Of a DNA stretch of 64,000 nucleotides, positions 8,134 through 14,806 are shown one piece after another. Numbering within the stretch: position 1 is the first letter of the stretch; the number at the start of each line of letters is the position of its first letter. Origin of the DNA: Marinobacterium stanieri (GTDB taxonomy: Bacteria; Pseudomonadota; Gammaproteobacteria; Pseudomonadales; Balneatricaceae); the NCBI RefSeq assembly GCF_900155945.1, contig NZ_FTMN01000014.1:1-64000 (forward strand). Reading direction: 5' to 3'. The position numbers were made by a program, and so were the translations under genes. The notes under the pieces were generated by a model. It did no database searches. It saw only the letters and a list, made by a program, of their open reading frames with translations, and was not told the origin of the DNA.

Positions 8134-9152
8134 ACTCCAGATTGCATCTATCCCCGGAAGAACACGCTCATTTTGATGTAATGAAAAAGGTGCTGAGTAA
8201 CCTGGCACAGCATGATAAGCCCGTCATACTCAAAGGCGGCACGTCCTTGTTTCTCTGTTACGGGCTGGATAGATTCAGCGAAGACCTAGACTTCGATTGC
8301 TCCACCAAGCTGAAGCTCGAAAATACGCTTAAGCATTCCATTCCTGCAGGCTTCAAACTGAATGAGGTCACTACTCAAAAGGACACCGACACAACATCTC
8401 GGTACCGAATCAAATACACGTCGCCAGTTGGTCCCCGAAGCCTGAAAGTCGAAGTATCTCACCGCGAATTAGCCCAAGACACCGAAGCCCGTACCATCCA
8501 TGGTATCTCTGTGGCTTCAATCGGCAGCATCATCAATATGAAGCTGCTGGCTGCGCATGATGGCCCGAAGCCACGAGCCAAGTTTCGTGATCTATTTGAT
8601 CTCGATTACGTGGCCCGACATTTCCCAGCTGCATTCAGCCCTACCAATGCACAGCGTCTCGCTGATTTCTCAAACGATGTTGAAGCACTAAGCTCAACGT
8701 ATGAGGCTGATTTCGCTGAAGACGTTCTGGTACCAGAGGGATTGGAGCTGGATGACCTCGTCCTGAGTCTCAACAGTCTTGCATCAGACATCCTGGAGAA
8801 CCAGGAAGCCTTTGAAGATCGAATTAAAGCAGTCCCCGCGTTAAAGCAAAAACTACCAGCCCAGAATACTTTCTATGAACTGGCTACCCTCGCTATTGAA
8901 GACATGGCAGCTGCTGGCGGGAATGCTCGTGAGGTGAACTGGCTGAAAGTTCAGGATGATACCGTGAATGCCTGTATCAGAGAGCATGGGCAAGATCCGG
9001 GGCTTGTCTTGGAGCAATTAGAAAACGTCTCACCAGCGTGCCTGACAGCCCACGGCCGTGAGTCCCTGCAGCAGCAAATTGAGGCTGCACAGTTACCCTT
9101 AGACAGTGACCTGCACAGTAAAACTCGAATCAGCGCTACACTGACTCCATGA
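8115..9152 (+). CDS. AbiEii/AbiGii-family nucleotidyltransferase toxin
   Basis: A 345-aa protein with the AbiEii nucleotidyltransferase signature ILKGGTSLFLCYGLDRFSEDLDFD (about residues 36-59; shown here in parts: KGGTSL and FSEDLDFD), the GS/GGT...DLDFD metal and nucleotide site. The following KVEVSHREL strand carries the third acidic residue. Such proteins transfer nucleotides to tRNA or other targets and give phage defence or plasmid stabilisation as toxins. Start 8115 is preferred over 8097 because GGAGG lies 11 bases upstream. The frame overlaps the partner gene by 19 bp. A strong terminator follows the stop by about 20 bp. Confidence 0.85.
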   Translation: MEIEQLNSRLHLSPEEHAHFDVMKKVLSNLAQHDKPVILKGGTSLFLCYGLDRFSEDLDFDCSTKLKLENTLKHSIPAGFKLNEVTTQKDTDTTSRYRIKYTSPVGPRSLKVEVSHRELAQDTEARTIHGISVASIGSIINMKLLAAHDGPKPRAKFRDLFDLDYVARHFPAAFSPTNAQRLADFSNDVEALSSTYEADFAEDVLVPEGLELDDLVLSLNSLASDILENQEAFEDRIKAVPALKQKLPAQNTFYELATLAIEDMAAAGGNAREVNWLKVQDDTVNACIREHGQDPGLVLEQLENVSPACLTAHGRESLQQQIEAAQLPLDSDLHSKTRISATLTP

Positions 9153-9173
9153 CAAGAACGCTCAGTAACGAGA

Positions 9174-9203
9174 AAGGGCGCCACGAGGGCGCCCTTCTGT
9201 TTT
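9174..9203. terminator. Bidirectional-looking terminator
   Basis: Stem AAGGGCGCC (9174-9182) with GGCGCCCTT (9188-9196), 5-base loop, then CTGTTTT. It ends the AbiEii transcript on the plus strand and lies just after the stop of the 28-aa minus-strand peptide. Confidence 0.75.
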
Positions 9204-9290
9204 CTACTGCTTTCTGTTGATCACCTGATACAGCGAAACTGCAAGCTGCGCTACGGTGGCCACCAGGGTCAGTATGGCGATAACGTCCAT
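9204..9290 (-). CDS. Candidate type I toxin peptide 2, 28 aa
   Basis: A short frame with a strong ribosome site: GGAGG ends about 7 bases before the ATG. The peptide begins MDVIAILTLVATVAQLAVSL and ends YQVINRKQ: an almost uninterrupted hydrophobic helix of about 22 residues with a short basic tail, very like ShoB, TisB, DinQ and ZorO in size and shape. The predicted minus-strand promoter at 9466-9494 gives a 5' leader of about 165 nt. That leader contains a 26-nt segment complementary to the predicted sRNA at 9646-9737. It shares an ATVAQLAV/ATLTQLSV core with the 36-aa peptide at 5359. A toxic membrane role is inferred. Confidence 0.6.
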   Translation of the reverse strand: MDVIAILTLVATVAQLAVSLYQVINRKQ

Positions 9291-9465
9291 ACAAAGCCTC
9301 CAATGTGAAGGCCACCCCTTTCCGATTACTGGCCTAACTCGGTCAAGGCATCAGCTAAGAGGTTCATGAGAACATGGCCGTTGATAATCCCTCGCTGCGC
9401 CAGCCGGCGACCAAACCGAGGCGAGGGCTGAATTCGGAATAACGGCCTTATTAGCAGACACGATC

Positions 9466-9494
9466 ATAATATTCCATAAGTATTTGAATGTAAA
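9466..9494 (-). promoter_or_regulatory. Strong promoter for toxic-peptide mRNA 2
   Basis: On the minus strand, TTTACA (9489-9494) and TATTAT (9466-9471) are separated by exactly 17 bp. Both are near consensus. Transcription would start near 9459 and run through the pairing site to the 28-aa frame. Confidence 0.65.
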
Positions 9495-9579
9495 AGAATA
9501 TTTACCACTCGTATTATGCACGAGGCGCATAATTCCACTTTACTGCGGAGTATGTTGTGGGGCTGTATCTATCAGGGAG

Positions 9580-9627
9580 CGTTAGAGCACCGTTAGAAAG
9601 CGTTAGAGACTTCAAGTTAGCGTTAGA
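9580..9627 (+). repeat. Four CGTTAGA heptamers over the sRNA promoter
   Basis: CGTTAGA occurs at 9580, 9591, 9601 and 9621, spaced 11, 10 and 20 bp, so all copies lie on one face of the helix. The last two flank the predicted -35 of the sRNA promoter. It looks like an operator array for an unknown regulator. Confidence 0.65.
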
Positions 9628-9639
9628 ACTGGTTATACT
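9611..9639 (+). promoter_or_regulatory. Candidate sRNA promoter
   Basis: TTCAAG (9611-9616), 17-bp spacer, TATACT (9634-9639). The start would fall near 9646, at the first bases of the pairing segment. The -10 is identical to that of the other predicted antitoxin sRNA. Confidence 0.5.
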
Positions 9640-9645
9640 GATCTC

Positions 9646-9737
9646 AGCTAAGAGGTTCATGGGAACATGAACTACAGACAGTGCTATGACCAAGTGCTTG
9701 CTGGGAGAAACCGCCGCGACCACGGCGGTTTTTTTTT
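9646..9737 (+). ncRNA. Candidate antitoxin sRNA of type I TA module 2
   Basis: Predicted RNA of about 92 nt. It begins with the 24-26 nt pairing segment and ends in a strong rho-independent terminator: stem ACCGCCG/CGGCGGT (9710-9716 with 9723-9729) and a run of nine T. It is divergent from the 28-aa peptide mRNA and complementary to its leader about 60 nt upstream of the start codon, so it would act in trans by blocking leader access, as IstR-1 and OrzO do. Prediction from architecture only. Confidence 0.6.
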
Positions 9738-9773
9738 GCTTACGTTTTAGATGCTCTGGGTAGTGAATTGTAA

Positions 9774-10211
9774 TCAGCGCCCTTTTGCCAGCAGCAGCTT
9801 AGTAAGCATCCAATGCGCTAGCTTGGTTACGCGGCGTGGGGGCTGGGTATTTGAGCTGGTCAGTCGATACGCTTTGGATTGCGCGGGTGTATTGGGAGCA
9901 GAACGCGACATGGATGGTTGTTGACGATCGGAACAGCGTACGATCGTTAAGTGTCTAGCTAAGGGTGCCTTGTTCCCACGTTGATGGGAGTGAAACATGA
10001 CCTGATCGCCTTCAAGTGGAAGTTCAAAGCCATTAACGTGAGCGGCATGAAAATAGTGCTTGGTGCCTTCCTCGCAGAGTAGGAAGCCAAATCCCTTGTC
10101 CTCGCTGAACCACTGAACCCTACCCGTCATGGGCGTACCAGGAGAAGCCTGCTTAACTCCTGAGCAAGGTCTACGATTCATCGATTCAACATGCTGCAGA
10201 TCCTTGTCCAT
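9774..10211 (-). CDS. Cold-shock domain protein with basic C-terminal tail
   Basis: A 145-aa protein. Residues about 30-90 form a cold-shock/OB-fold domain: GRVQWFSEDKGFGFLLCEEG holds the RNP1-like KGFGF, and YFHAAHV matches the RNP2 position. The last 50 residues are basic and Ser/Arg/Lys-rich with no fold I can name. It probably binds single-stranded RNA or DNA. The ATG at 10211 has CAGGT upstream; a GTG at 10247 is less likely. It is last in a four-gene minus-strand cluster that starts with the Tus-like gene. Confidence 0.75.
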   Translation of the reverse strand: MDKDLQHVESMNRRPCSGVKQASPGTPMTGRVQWFSEDKGFGFLLCEEGTKHYFHAAHVNGFELPLEGDQVMFHSHQRGNKAPLARHLTIVRCSDRQQPSMSRSAPNTPAQSKAYRLTSSNTQPPRRVTKLAHWMLTKLLLAKGR

Positions 10212-10283
10212 ATTGCGACCTGTACTTGGATGGATTGAAAACAACACCGGGCGCCATGATGCCCCCTTTACGGCTTGATGGTG

Positions 10284-10556
10284 CTATTCGCCGCTACGCT
10301 TCAGGGCTGGCATCTGTGGCGAAGCAGGAGCCGCCAAAAGGTCTTCGTCCGCCTTCACAGCTTTCGCTTGCATCTGCCGGCTGGCTTCATAGCCCTCTTT
10401 CAGGAACTGCATAAACTGCAGCGCTTGCTCACGAGTCTTGGGCCCAGATGAGTAATGGATCGTCCCATCATGGTTAACTACCAGGAAGAACTGGTCCGGG
10501 TCGTGACTCGGGAACCGACTGACTTGGCCCAACTCGCGTAATGATCGAATTTCCAC
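10284..10556 (-). CDS. Hypothetical protein, 90 aa
   Basis: Not recognised. It has an N-terminal beta-rich half (QFFLVVNHDGTIHYSSGP) and a helical C-terminal half. It starts 16 bp after the stop of the 97-aa gene and is followed by the cold-shock gene, so it is part of the same transcript. No signal peptide or membrane segment. Confidence 0.55.
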   Translation of the reverse strand: MEIRSLRELGQVSRFPSHDPDQFFLVVNHDGTIHYSSGPKTREQALQFMQFLKEGYEASRQMQAKAVKADEDLLAAPASPQMPALKRSGE

Positions 10557-10572
10557 TATGTTCTCCAGGTAT

Positions 10573-10866
10573 TTATTTGGGAGCCATGCCAGCGCTTTGA
10601 AACATCGTCATGAGCGCGACTGCGTGCTCATCGATCGGACTATCATTCGCCACATCAAACAATTCTGTTCGTCCATCGCGCACCACCAGATGTGGGCACA
10701 TGACGGTTGCCCCTTCCCCTTGGGCGGGAAAAGGCCCCGCAACCGGGATACCGTCTTTACAGATCATTACCGAGCGGCCGGTATTGCCGTGGCAATCCTC
10801 AACCGGGACAAGACTGTATCGATTAGAAGACAATTCATCAAGGGGAAGGCGGTTGGGGGCGTTCAT
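10573..10866 (-). CDS. Hypothetical protein, 97 aa
   Basis: Not recognised. A soluble protein with a beta-rich centre (VPVEDCHGNTGRSVMICKDG, then TVMCPHLVVRDGRTELFDV). Its start is 8 bp after the stop of the Tus-like gene, so it is co-transcribed. Two cysteine-containing turns may bind metal, but there is no clear CxxC pair. Confidence 0.55.
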   Translation of the reverse strand: MNAPNRLPLDELSSNRYSLVPVEDCHGNTGRSVMICKDGIPVAGPFPAQGEGATVMCPHLVVRDGRTELFDVANDSPIDEHAVALMTMFQSAGMAPK

Positions 10867-10874
10867 AGGCAGCT

Positions 10875-11765
10875 TTACTCCGTCATCAGGTGATCGGCAT
10901 CGTCTTCATACAGGTAAGCCCGGATCGACGGCAAGTAGGGTTTTCGGGCTACCCGACGATCGGACCGCTCTGCTTTGGCACGCGAGCCACCTTTATGAAT
11001 TTTGGGGAAAGGCTGCCCTTCTTCGGGCAACGGGCACAGAATGGGGATGGAAGCATGAATGCACTTATGGAATTCACCGGTGAATTCGGCCGGCATGAAA
11101 ATATTCGCTTTAATCACCGGCTGGGTATAGTGCTTAAGCACCAGCAGAGGTGTTCCTGGGGTCAACTTGGCCAGTGCTTCCCGGTCACGCTGCGCTTGTG
11201 TGGACTGGTAGGGCTTGATCAACTCTTCCGCTTGCTGATGATCGATCAGCGTCATACTGGGTGATAGCTTCCCCAGGTAGGAGATCCGCATGGCTGCAGC
11301 AGGCAAGATAGGAATCGCACGAGTCGCCATTTTATTGTTTAGGCGACCAACGCCGGCACGGCTGAGTACGGCGCGAACGTCTGAGTGTTGCGATAGCTTG
11401 GTAATAAAGGATTTCGTTTTCCCGGATTCATTCGAGAGAGTTTCCAGTTGCCCCCGCAACTGGATTCGGGTGCGATTAACGGTCTCGGCCAGTTCAATAC
11501 AAACCGGTTCGCACAACAGCACCCCTCTAAGCTTTAACGTAGCACGGCCATCATGGCCGGTCGTGTTTTCCAACGCTGTCAGGGCATCAATCGCATGCTG
11601 TAGCGTCTGCTCGTCTGCCGGCTGGAATGTACCTCTATCACCTTCTTCCGGATCAAGGCCATCGAACCACACATAACGCGTGTTCTGGCGCAGGCAATCT
11701 TTGAGGACTTCCGTATGGTGGAACAGCTCATTGAGCGTATCCACAATGTCGCTAATCTGAACCAT
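10875..11765 (-). CDS. Tus-like replication terminus-binding protein
   Basis: A 296-aa protein, close to the 309 aa of E. coli Tus. Similar order of elements: an N-terminal helical segment (VDTLNELFHHTEVLKDCL); a central LRGVLLCEPVCIELAETVNR resembling the Tus LPGVL region; and a C-terminal basic DNA-binding part ending IRAYLYE, comparable with the Tus LHLYVAD end. Tus binds Ter sites and halts forks in one direction; plasmids of the R6K type also use such traps. The match is from memory of the family and is not certain. It leads a minus-strand cluster from a good promoter (11797-11825). Confidence 0.55.
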   Translation of the reverse strand: MVQISDIVDTLNELFHHTEVLKDCLRQNTRYVWFDGLDPEEGDRGTFQPADEQTLQHAIDALTALENTTGHDGRATLKLRGVLLCEPVCIELAETVNRTRIQLRGQLETLSNESGKTKSFITKLSQHSDVRAVLSRAGVGRLNNKMATRAIPILPAAAMRISYLGKLSPSMTLIDHQQAEELIKPYQSTQAQRDREALAKLTPGTPLLVLKHYTQPVIKANIFMPAEFTGEFHKCIHASIPILCPLPEEGQPFPKIHKGGSRAKAERSDRRVARKPYLPSIRAYLYEDDADHLMTE

Positions 11766-11796
11766 ATCTACACCCGGTAATAGTTCGTATTAGATT

Positions 11797-11825
11797 ATTA
11801 TACGAAAAGCCTTTACCCTTGCAAA
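11797..11825 (-). promoter_or_regulatory. Promoter of the Tus-like gene cluster
   Basis: Minus-strand TTTGCA (11820-11825), 17-bp spacer, perfect TATAAT (11797-11802). The 24-bp repeat at 11837-11860 lies 11 bp upstream of the -35. Confidence 0.55.
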
Positions 11826-11836
11826 GGCAAGTAATA

Positions 11837-12139
11837 CCTCTATTTATACCGGTATCTCCCTAAGACCTGTTGCCAGCAACGATGCCCCATCATCTCGCAC
11901 TGTTCAACCCCTGGACTAACTACCTCTCCCGGGAAGCGCGCACATCATTTGAGCCCAATACAATTAAGGCCCCATTACATGTAGGGATCATTATGAAATG
12001 ACACCAACATGAACGTGGACAGTACAGACAGGGCTCACACATAAAGGGACAAGCAAAAGCGGTTATACAGGTGTGGCAGAGGTTCGGAGGTTTCGCCAGG
12101 TTTACAGGCAAGAATGGGAGATACCGGTATAAATAGAGG
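11837..12139. repeat. Perfect 24-bp inverted repeat between divergent promoters
   Basis: Positions 11837-11860 and 12116-12139 are exact reverse complements, each containing the palindrome ATACCGGTAT and an adjacent AAATAGAGG. Each copy lies immediately upstream of a promoter: the Tus-like cluster on the left (-35 at 11820-11825) and the PapB-like gene on the right (-10 TATAAT at 12170-12175). The 255 bp between them hold no gene I can support. Possible roles are a shared operator pair with looping, or two opposed Ter-like sites. Confidence 0.8.
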
Positions 12140-12211
12140 ATTGGTCTGTCGAATATTATTGTTAGGCTATATAATTATCCCAACACCATCGATCTCAACC
12201 AGGCGTTGCCC

Positions 12212-12463
12212 ATGCTCTCAAAAGGCAAAGAAGATCCCGAGTACATCGATATTTTGATCAAAATGGCCAAGCAGGATACACGCAGCAAACCGGTATTCGA
12301 TGCTGCAAAAGAGTACCTGACCATCGGTACTCGCCAGCGCGAGCTGGAAATCAAATACAACGTTCAGCAGTGTGCAATCAGCAGCAAAGTTACCCGGTTG
12401 CGCGAACTCGATGTCCTTGTGAAAGCCGCCGTCTCCGTACTAAACACACCGGAAGAAACATAA
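12212..12463 (+). CDS. PapB/KorA-like small transcription regulator
   Basis: An 83-aa protein. After YIDILIKMAKQDTRSKPVFD it contains AAKEYLTIGTRQRELEIKYN and VQQCAISSKVTRLREL, a helix-turn-helix in the position and length seen in PapB/FocB adhesin regulators. It is also similar in general form to plasmid KorA/TrfB. An ATG start at 12212 is preferred to the TTG at 12206. The location is next to the long pilus operon (which converges on it) and the 24-bp inverted repeat. That suggests control of pilus or plasmid genes, but no target site is proven. Confidence 0.6.
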   Translation: MLSKGKEDPEYIDILIKMAKQDTRSKPVFDAAKEYLTIGTRQRELEIKYNVQQCAISSKVTRLRELDVLVKAAVSVLNTPEET

Positions 12464-12548
12464 TTTTATATATCGAATTATGTCTCTATACTGACTTATG
12501 CCATGCAATCACGATTCATCGTCTCCCCGTGCCAGGGGACCCCTCTTC

Positions 12549-12571
12549 AGCGGCCACACGGCCGCTTTTTT
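12549..12571 (+). terminator. Rho-independent terminator abutting the next start codon
   Basis: Perfect 7-bp stem AGCGGCC-ACAC-GGCCGCT followed by five or six T. It ends one base before the ATG at 12573 and replaces any ribosome site there. It is probably the end of the PapB-like gene transcript. Confidence 0.75.
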
Positions 12572-12572
12572 C

Positions 12573-13190
12573 ATGTCCCGTAATTTCCGCCTTAAACTGC
12601 GATCGTTCCTGCAACTGGGGATACTCTTGGTTGGCCTGCTGAACAGCATAGAGACCCATGCGGATCCTGACGCAGTACCTCTCACCAAAGAGCAACAAGG
12701 TGCCAAATGGCTGATGGAAAACCGGCCTGATCTGCTGGCGCTGTATCGTCGGTACCCTCATCTGATCAAACCGCTTGAGAGGTATGCAATTAATCAAGGG
12801 TTCACAAGACCAATCGAACTGAAAGCTACGATCCTACACGAGTTGATTCATATCGATTCGTTGGTACACGGGGGATATTACGTAGATGGGATTACATATC
12901 GACGCCCCTACATCGGGGATCCGAGTTGGCCTGAGACAAAAGTTTCAGACTTGATACCTACGCTGACTATTGATGACAAAACAGAACTGGGAAGCGTTTA
13001 CACACTATATATGCGAAACGCATCCCAAAATGGCATGGCAAATATCGAAGATGAGCTCAACGCATATCAGCAGGTTCTACCGTTTGTTACTGCTCTTGAG
13101 CCATCTTCAGCAAAGCACCAGCAAAGAAAACTAGATCAATTTAAATATTTACGCCGTTTATTTTACGAGCGCCTACCACCAACCCGTTGA
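12573..13190 (+). CDS. Exported protein with HExxH zinc-metallopeptidase motif
   Basis: About 205 aa from the ATG at 12573. That start gives a typical Sec signal peptide (MSRNFRLKLRSF, then hydrophobic LQLGILLVGLL, cleavage near THA-DPD). Residues about 85-100 contain ATILHELIHIDSLVH, whose HELIH is the HExxH zinc-binding and catalytic motif. A later EDELNAY could supply the third ligand. The family is not identified. An upstream ATG at 12498 would place the terminator inside the frame and disrupt the signal peptide. It is convergent with the pilus operon and could process surface proteins or be cargo of the type II system. Confidence 0.65.
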   Translation: MSRNFRLKLRSFLQLGILLVGLLNSIETHADPDAVPLTKEQQGAKWLMENRPDLLALYRRYPHLIKPLERYAINQGFTRPIELKATILHELIHIDSLVHGGYYVDGITYRRPYIGDPSWPETKVSDLIPTLTIDDKTELGSVYTLYMRNASQNGMANIEDELNAYQQVLPFVTALEPSSAKHQQRKLDQFKYLRRLFYERLPPTR

Positions 13191-13191
13191 T

Positions 13192-13824
13192 TCAGCGCAT
13201 TGGCAAGACAGCCTCTGCGTCTAACACTAGATCTTCACCTATGAACATAAAGGTCGTATAACTGGAGCCAGAATTAGCTGACATAAACAAAGTCGGCTTA
13301 CTACCTAAGGATGAATTGTAGCCGCACATTTTCTTATCTGGTCTTTTACACGCATATATCCTTAGGTATGCGTCAGCATCTTTATTTACTTTGGTATACG
13401 GTGCTCCTGTTTTAAATTGCATCATTGCCCTTATATCACCGTAGTATCCTGTAAACTTTCCATCCGATATAGTTCCACAGCCAACAGCATCGTTTTTATA
13501 GTTTGTCGTGTCGTTTGCTGGTGAGTGGTAGAAAATTCTCGCGTTTGCGAATAAATAGCACCCACCCCATATGTCACTCGTTGAGCTAGTTGATTGGACC
13601 ACAATAACGGGAGCATTTCTTGCGGTACTGCCAAGCGCACCTTCTGTTGAACCCTGCAATACCTCTAAAGCAGACAAGTCTCCCGTACTGCCTAGATCAG
13701 CCTGACCAACATAGTCATCTCCCTGAACTTCCCAGTTGTACTGCCCTTCGGCCTGAGCAGTACCCAGACTCAAAGTACCTGCCATTGCCAGCGCAAGAGC
13801 AGTCCGTTTCAGTGTCATTACCAT
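13192..13824 (-). CDS. Exported protein at the end of the pilus operon
   Basis: A 210-aa protein with a clear signal peptide (MTLKRTALALAMAGTLSLG, cleavage after TAQA). The mature part is Ser/Thr/Gly-rich with four or more cysteines (WGGCYLF, AVGCGTI, YACKRPDKKMCGYN), suggesting disulfides. The start overlaps the transglycosylase stop (ATGGTAATGAC) and has GGAGAG 6 bases upstream. As the last gene of the pilus operon it could be a periplasmic assembly factor, an adhesin-like pilus-associated protein, or secreted cargo. It has no prepilin cleavage motif. Not recognised as a family. Confidence 0.6.
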   Translation of the reverse strand: MVMTLKRTALALAMAGTLSLGTAQAEGQYNWEVQGDDYVGQADLGSTGDLSALEVLQGSTEGALGSTARNAPVIVVQSTSSTSDIWGGCYLFANARIFYHSPANDTTNYKNDAVGCGTISDGKFTGYYGDIRAMMQFKTGAPYTKVNKDADAYLRIYACKRPDKKMCGYNSSLGSKPTLFMSANSGSSYTTFMFIGEDLVLDAEAVLPMR

Positions 13825-14288
13825 TGCTTACTCTCCAGTTTATGCCAGCGTGCTACCACTTCCCGTGCGTAGCGTTCTCCAGCTTCTCGTTTTGCTTTTG
13901 AACGACAGGGCCAGCAGCCAGTGTTGTAGCTGACAATGCCATTCGGGATACCATGACGAGCAATTTCACTCGCCAAAATCCAGGACCCTACATGTAGGTT
14001 CGTGCAGGGGTCCTGAAGCTGTTCGCGGCTCACGCCAAATTCATCCAAGCGCGGCCACCACCATTTGTTGATCTGCATGAGCCCCACACTTTCACCGTTG
14101 TCACCCAGGATGCTTCCGTTGAGTGACTGACCTGATTCCTGCATTTTCACTGAGGCAATCAACATGGGGCGCAATCCGTATCGATCGCTGGCGCTGTTTA
14201 TGCAGTCGGCGACCTTGGCGACGTCACCGGCCATGGCGGTACCGCTTATAAGCAAGAGGGGCGCAATCAGGCGCGTGCCAACAGACAT
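13818..14288 (-). CDS. pilT: Pilus-associated lytic transglycosylase (PilT of R64 type)
   Basis: A 156-aa protein with a signal peptide (MSVGTRLIAPLLLISGTAMA). The Slt-type lysozyme fold shows the catalytic Glu in KMQESG, followed by GDNGESVGLMQINKWWW and VSYNTGCW. Such small muramidases (PilT of IncI thin pili, VirB1-like) open peptidoglycan locally for pilus assembly. The ribosome site GGAGGAAGT lies directly before the ATG, and the start overlaps the preceding gene by 22 bp. It is not the retraction ATPase that shares the name PilT in other systems. Confidence 0.85.
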   Translation of the reverse strand: MSVGTRLIAPLLLISGTAMAGDVAKVADCINSASDRYGLRPMLIASVKMQESGQSLNGSILGDNGESVGLMQINKWWWPRLDEFGVSREQLQDPCTNLHVGSWILASEIARHGIPNGIVSYNTGCWPCRSKAKREAGERYAREVVARWHKLESKQW

Positions 14289-14806
14289 ACTTCCTCCAGC
14301 TTGATGATCGGCTGGACACCCTTGTCTTTGGTTCCGATCTCAAACGCGCCCAGTCGAATTTCCGGGCGCTGGGCCAGTGCCTGCAGGCCAGACAACAATC
14401 GGTCCATGGTTCCGGCAGTCGCGGTCACGTAACCAGGACGGCCACTGACGCAAATTTTCTGAAGACCCAAAGGAATACCGTTTCGGCTGACTTGCTGAAC
14501 ACGCTTGGTGATCAGTTCATCCAGGTTTACATGCAGCCCATCCCGGCCCAGGTCCAAGAGCTGGTACAGAGCCAAACCATCGGGAAGATCTTCAAGTGCC
14601 GGGTACGTATTGGTGTATTGTTCTTCAACCGGACGGAGAGCAAGCCAAGATGCCTGCCAACGTTCAAGAACGGTATAGAGCTTTTCTTGCTGCTCTACCT
14701 TGTCGGTTAGCGTATTGAAGTTCTGCCACCCGCCTTTCAGCATAATGACCATCGCAATCAGCGTGGCCAGCAGATAGATACGTGATTTACTTAGATTTGC
14801 TGTCAT
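14267..14806 (-). CDS. Inner-membrane PilO/GspM-like pilus protein
   Basis: A 179-aa protein. One N-terminal membrane segment (IYLLATLIAMVIMLKGGW) is followed by a short coiled coil (LTDKVEQQEKLYTVLERWQ) and a periplasmic domain. This is the form of alignment-complex proteins such as PilO or GspM. It lies after the GspL/PilN-like gene, which fits that role. The ATG at 14806 has GAGGGGAA upstream; it overlaps the previous stop. Sequence similarity is too low for a firm name. Confidence 0.5.
   Translation of the reverse strand: MTANLSKSRIYLLATLIAMVIMLKGGWQNFNTLTDKVEQQEKLYTVLERWQASWLALRPVEEQYTNTYPALEDLPDGLALYQLLDLGRDGLHVNLDELITKRVQQVSRNGIPLGLQKICVSGRPGYVTATAGTMDRLLSGLQALAQRPEIRLGAFEIGTKDKGVQPIIKLEEVCLLARA

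Larger units (their letters stand above)
9351..9669. repeat. Direct repeat of 26 bp forming sRNA-mRNA pairing sites
   Basis: Copies at 9351-9376 and 9644-9669 (start TCAGCTAAGAGGTTCATG) differ only at 9369 A versus 9662 G. The first is in the leader of the minus-strand peptide mRNA. The second is at the 5' end of the plus-strand sRNA. The single difference gives a G-U wobble, so 26 continuous RNA pairs are possible. Confidence 0.85.

Noticed and set aside
9568..9583. A LexA box (CTGTATCTATCAG) near the TA module, as in tisB
   Set aside because: The CTG...CAG spacing is 13 instead of 16 bases, so it does not fit a gammaproteobacterial SOS box.
9514..9723. A 69-codon minus-strand frame opposite the predicted sRNA
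   Set aside because: It overlaps the promoter, heptamer array and sRNA, has no ribosome site and reads through the terminator stem.
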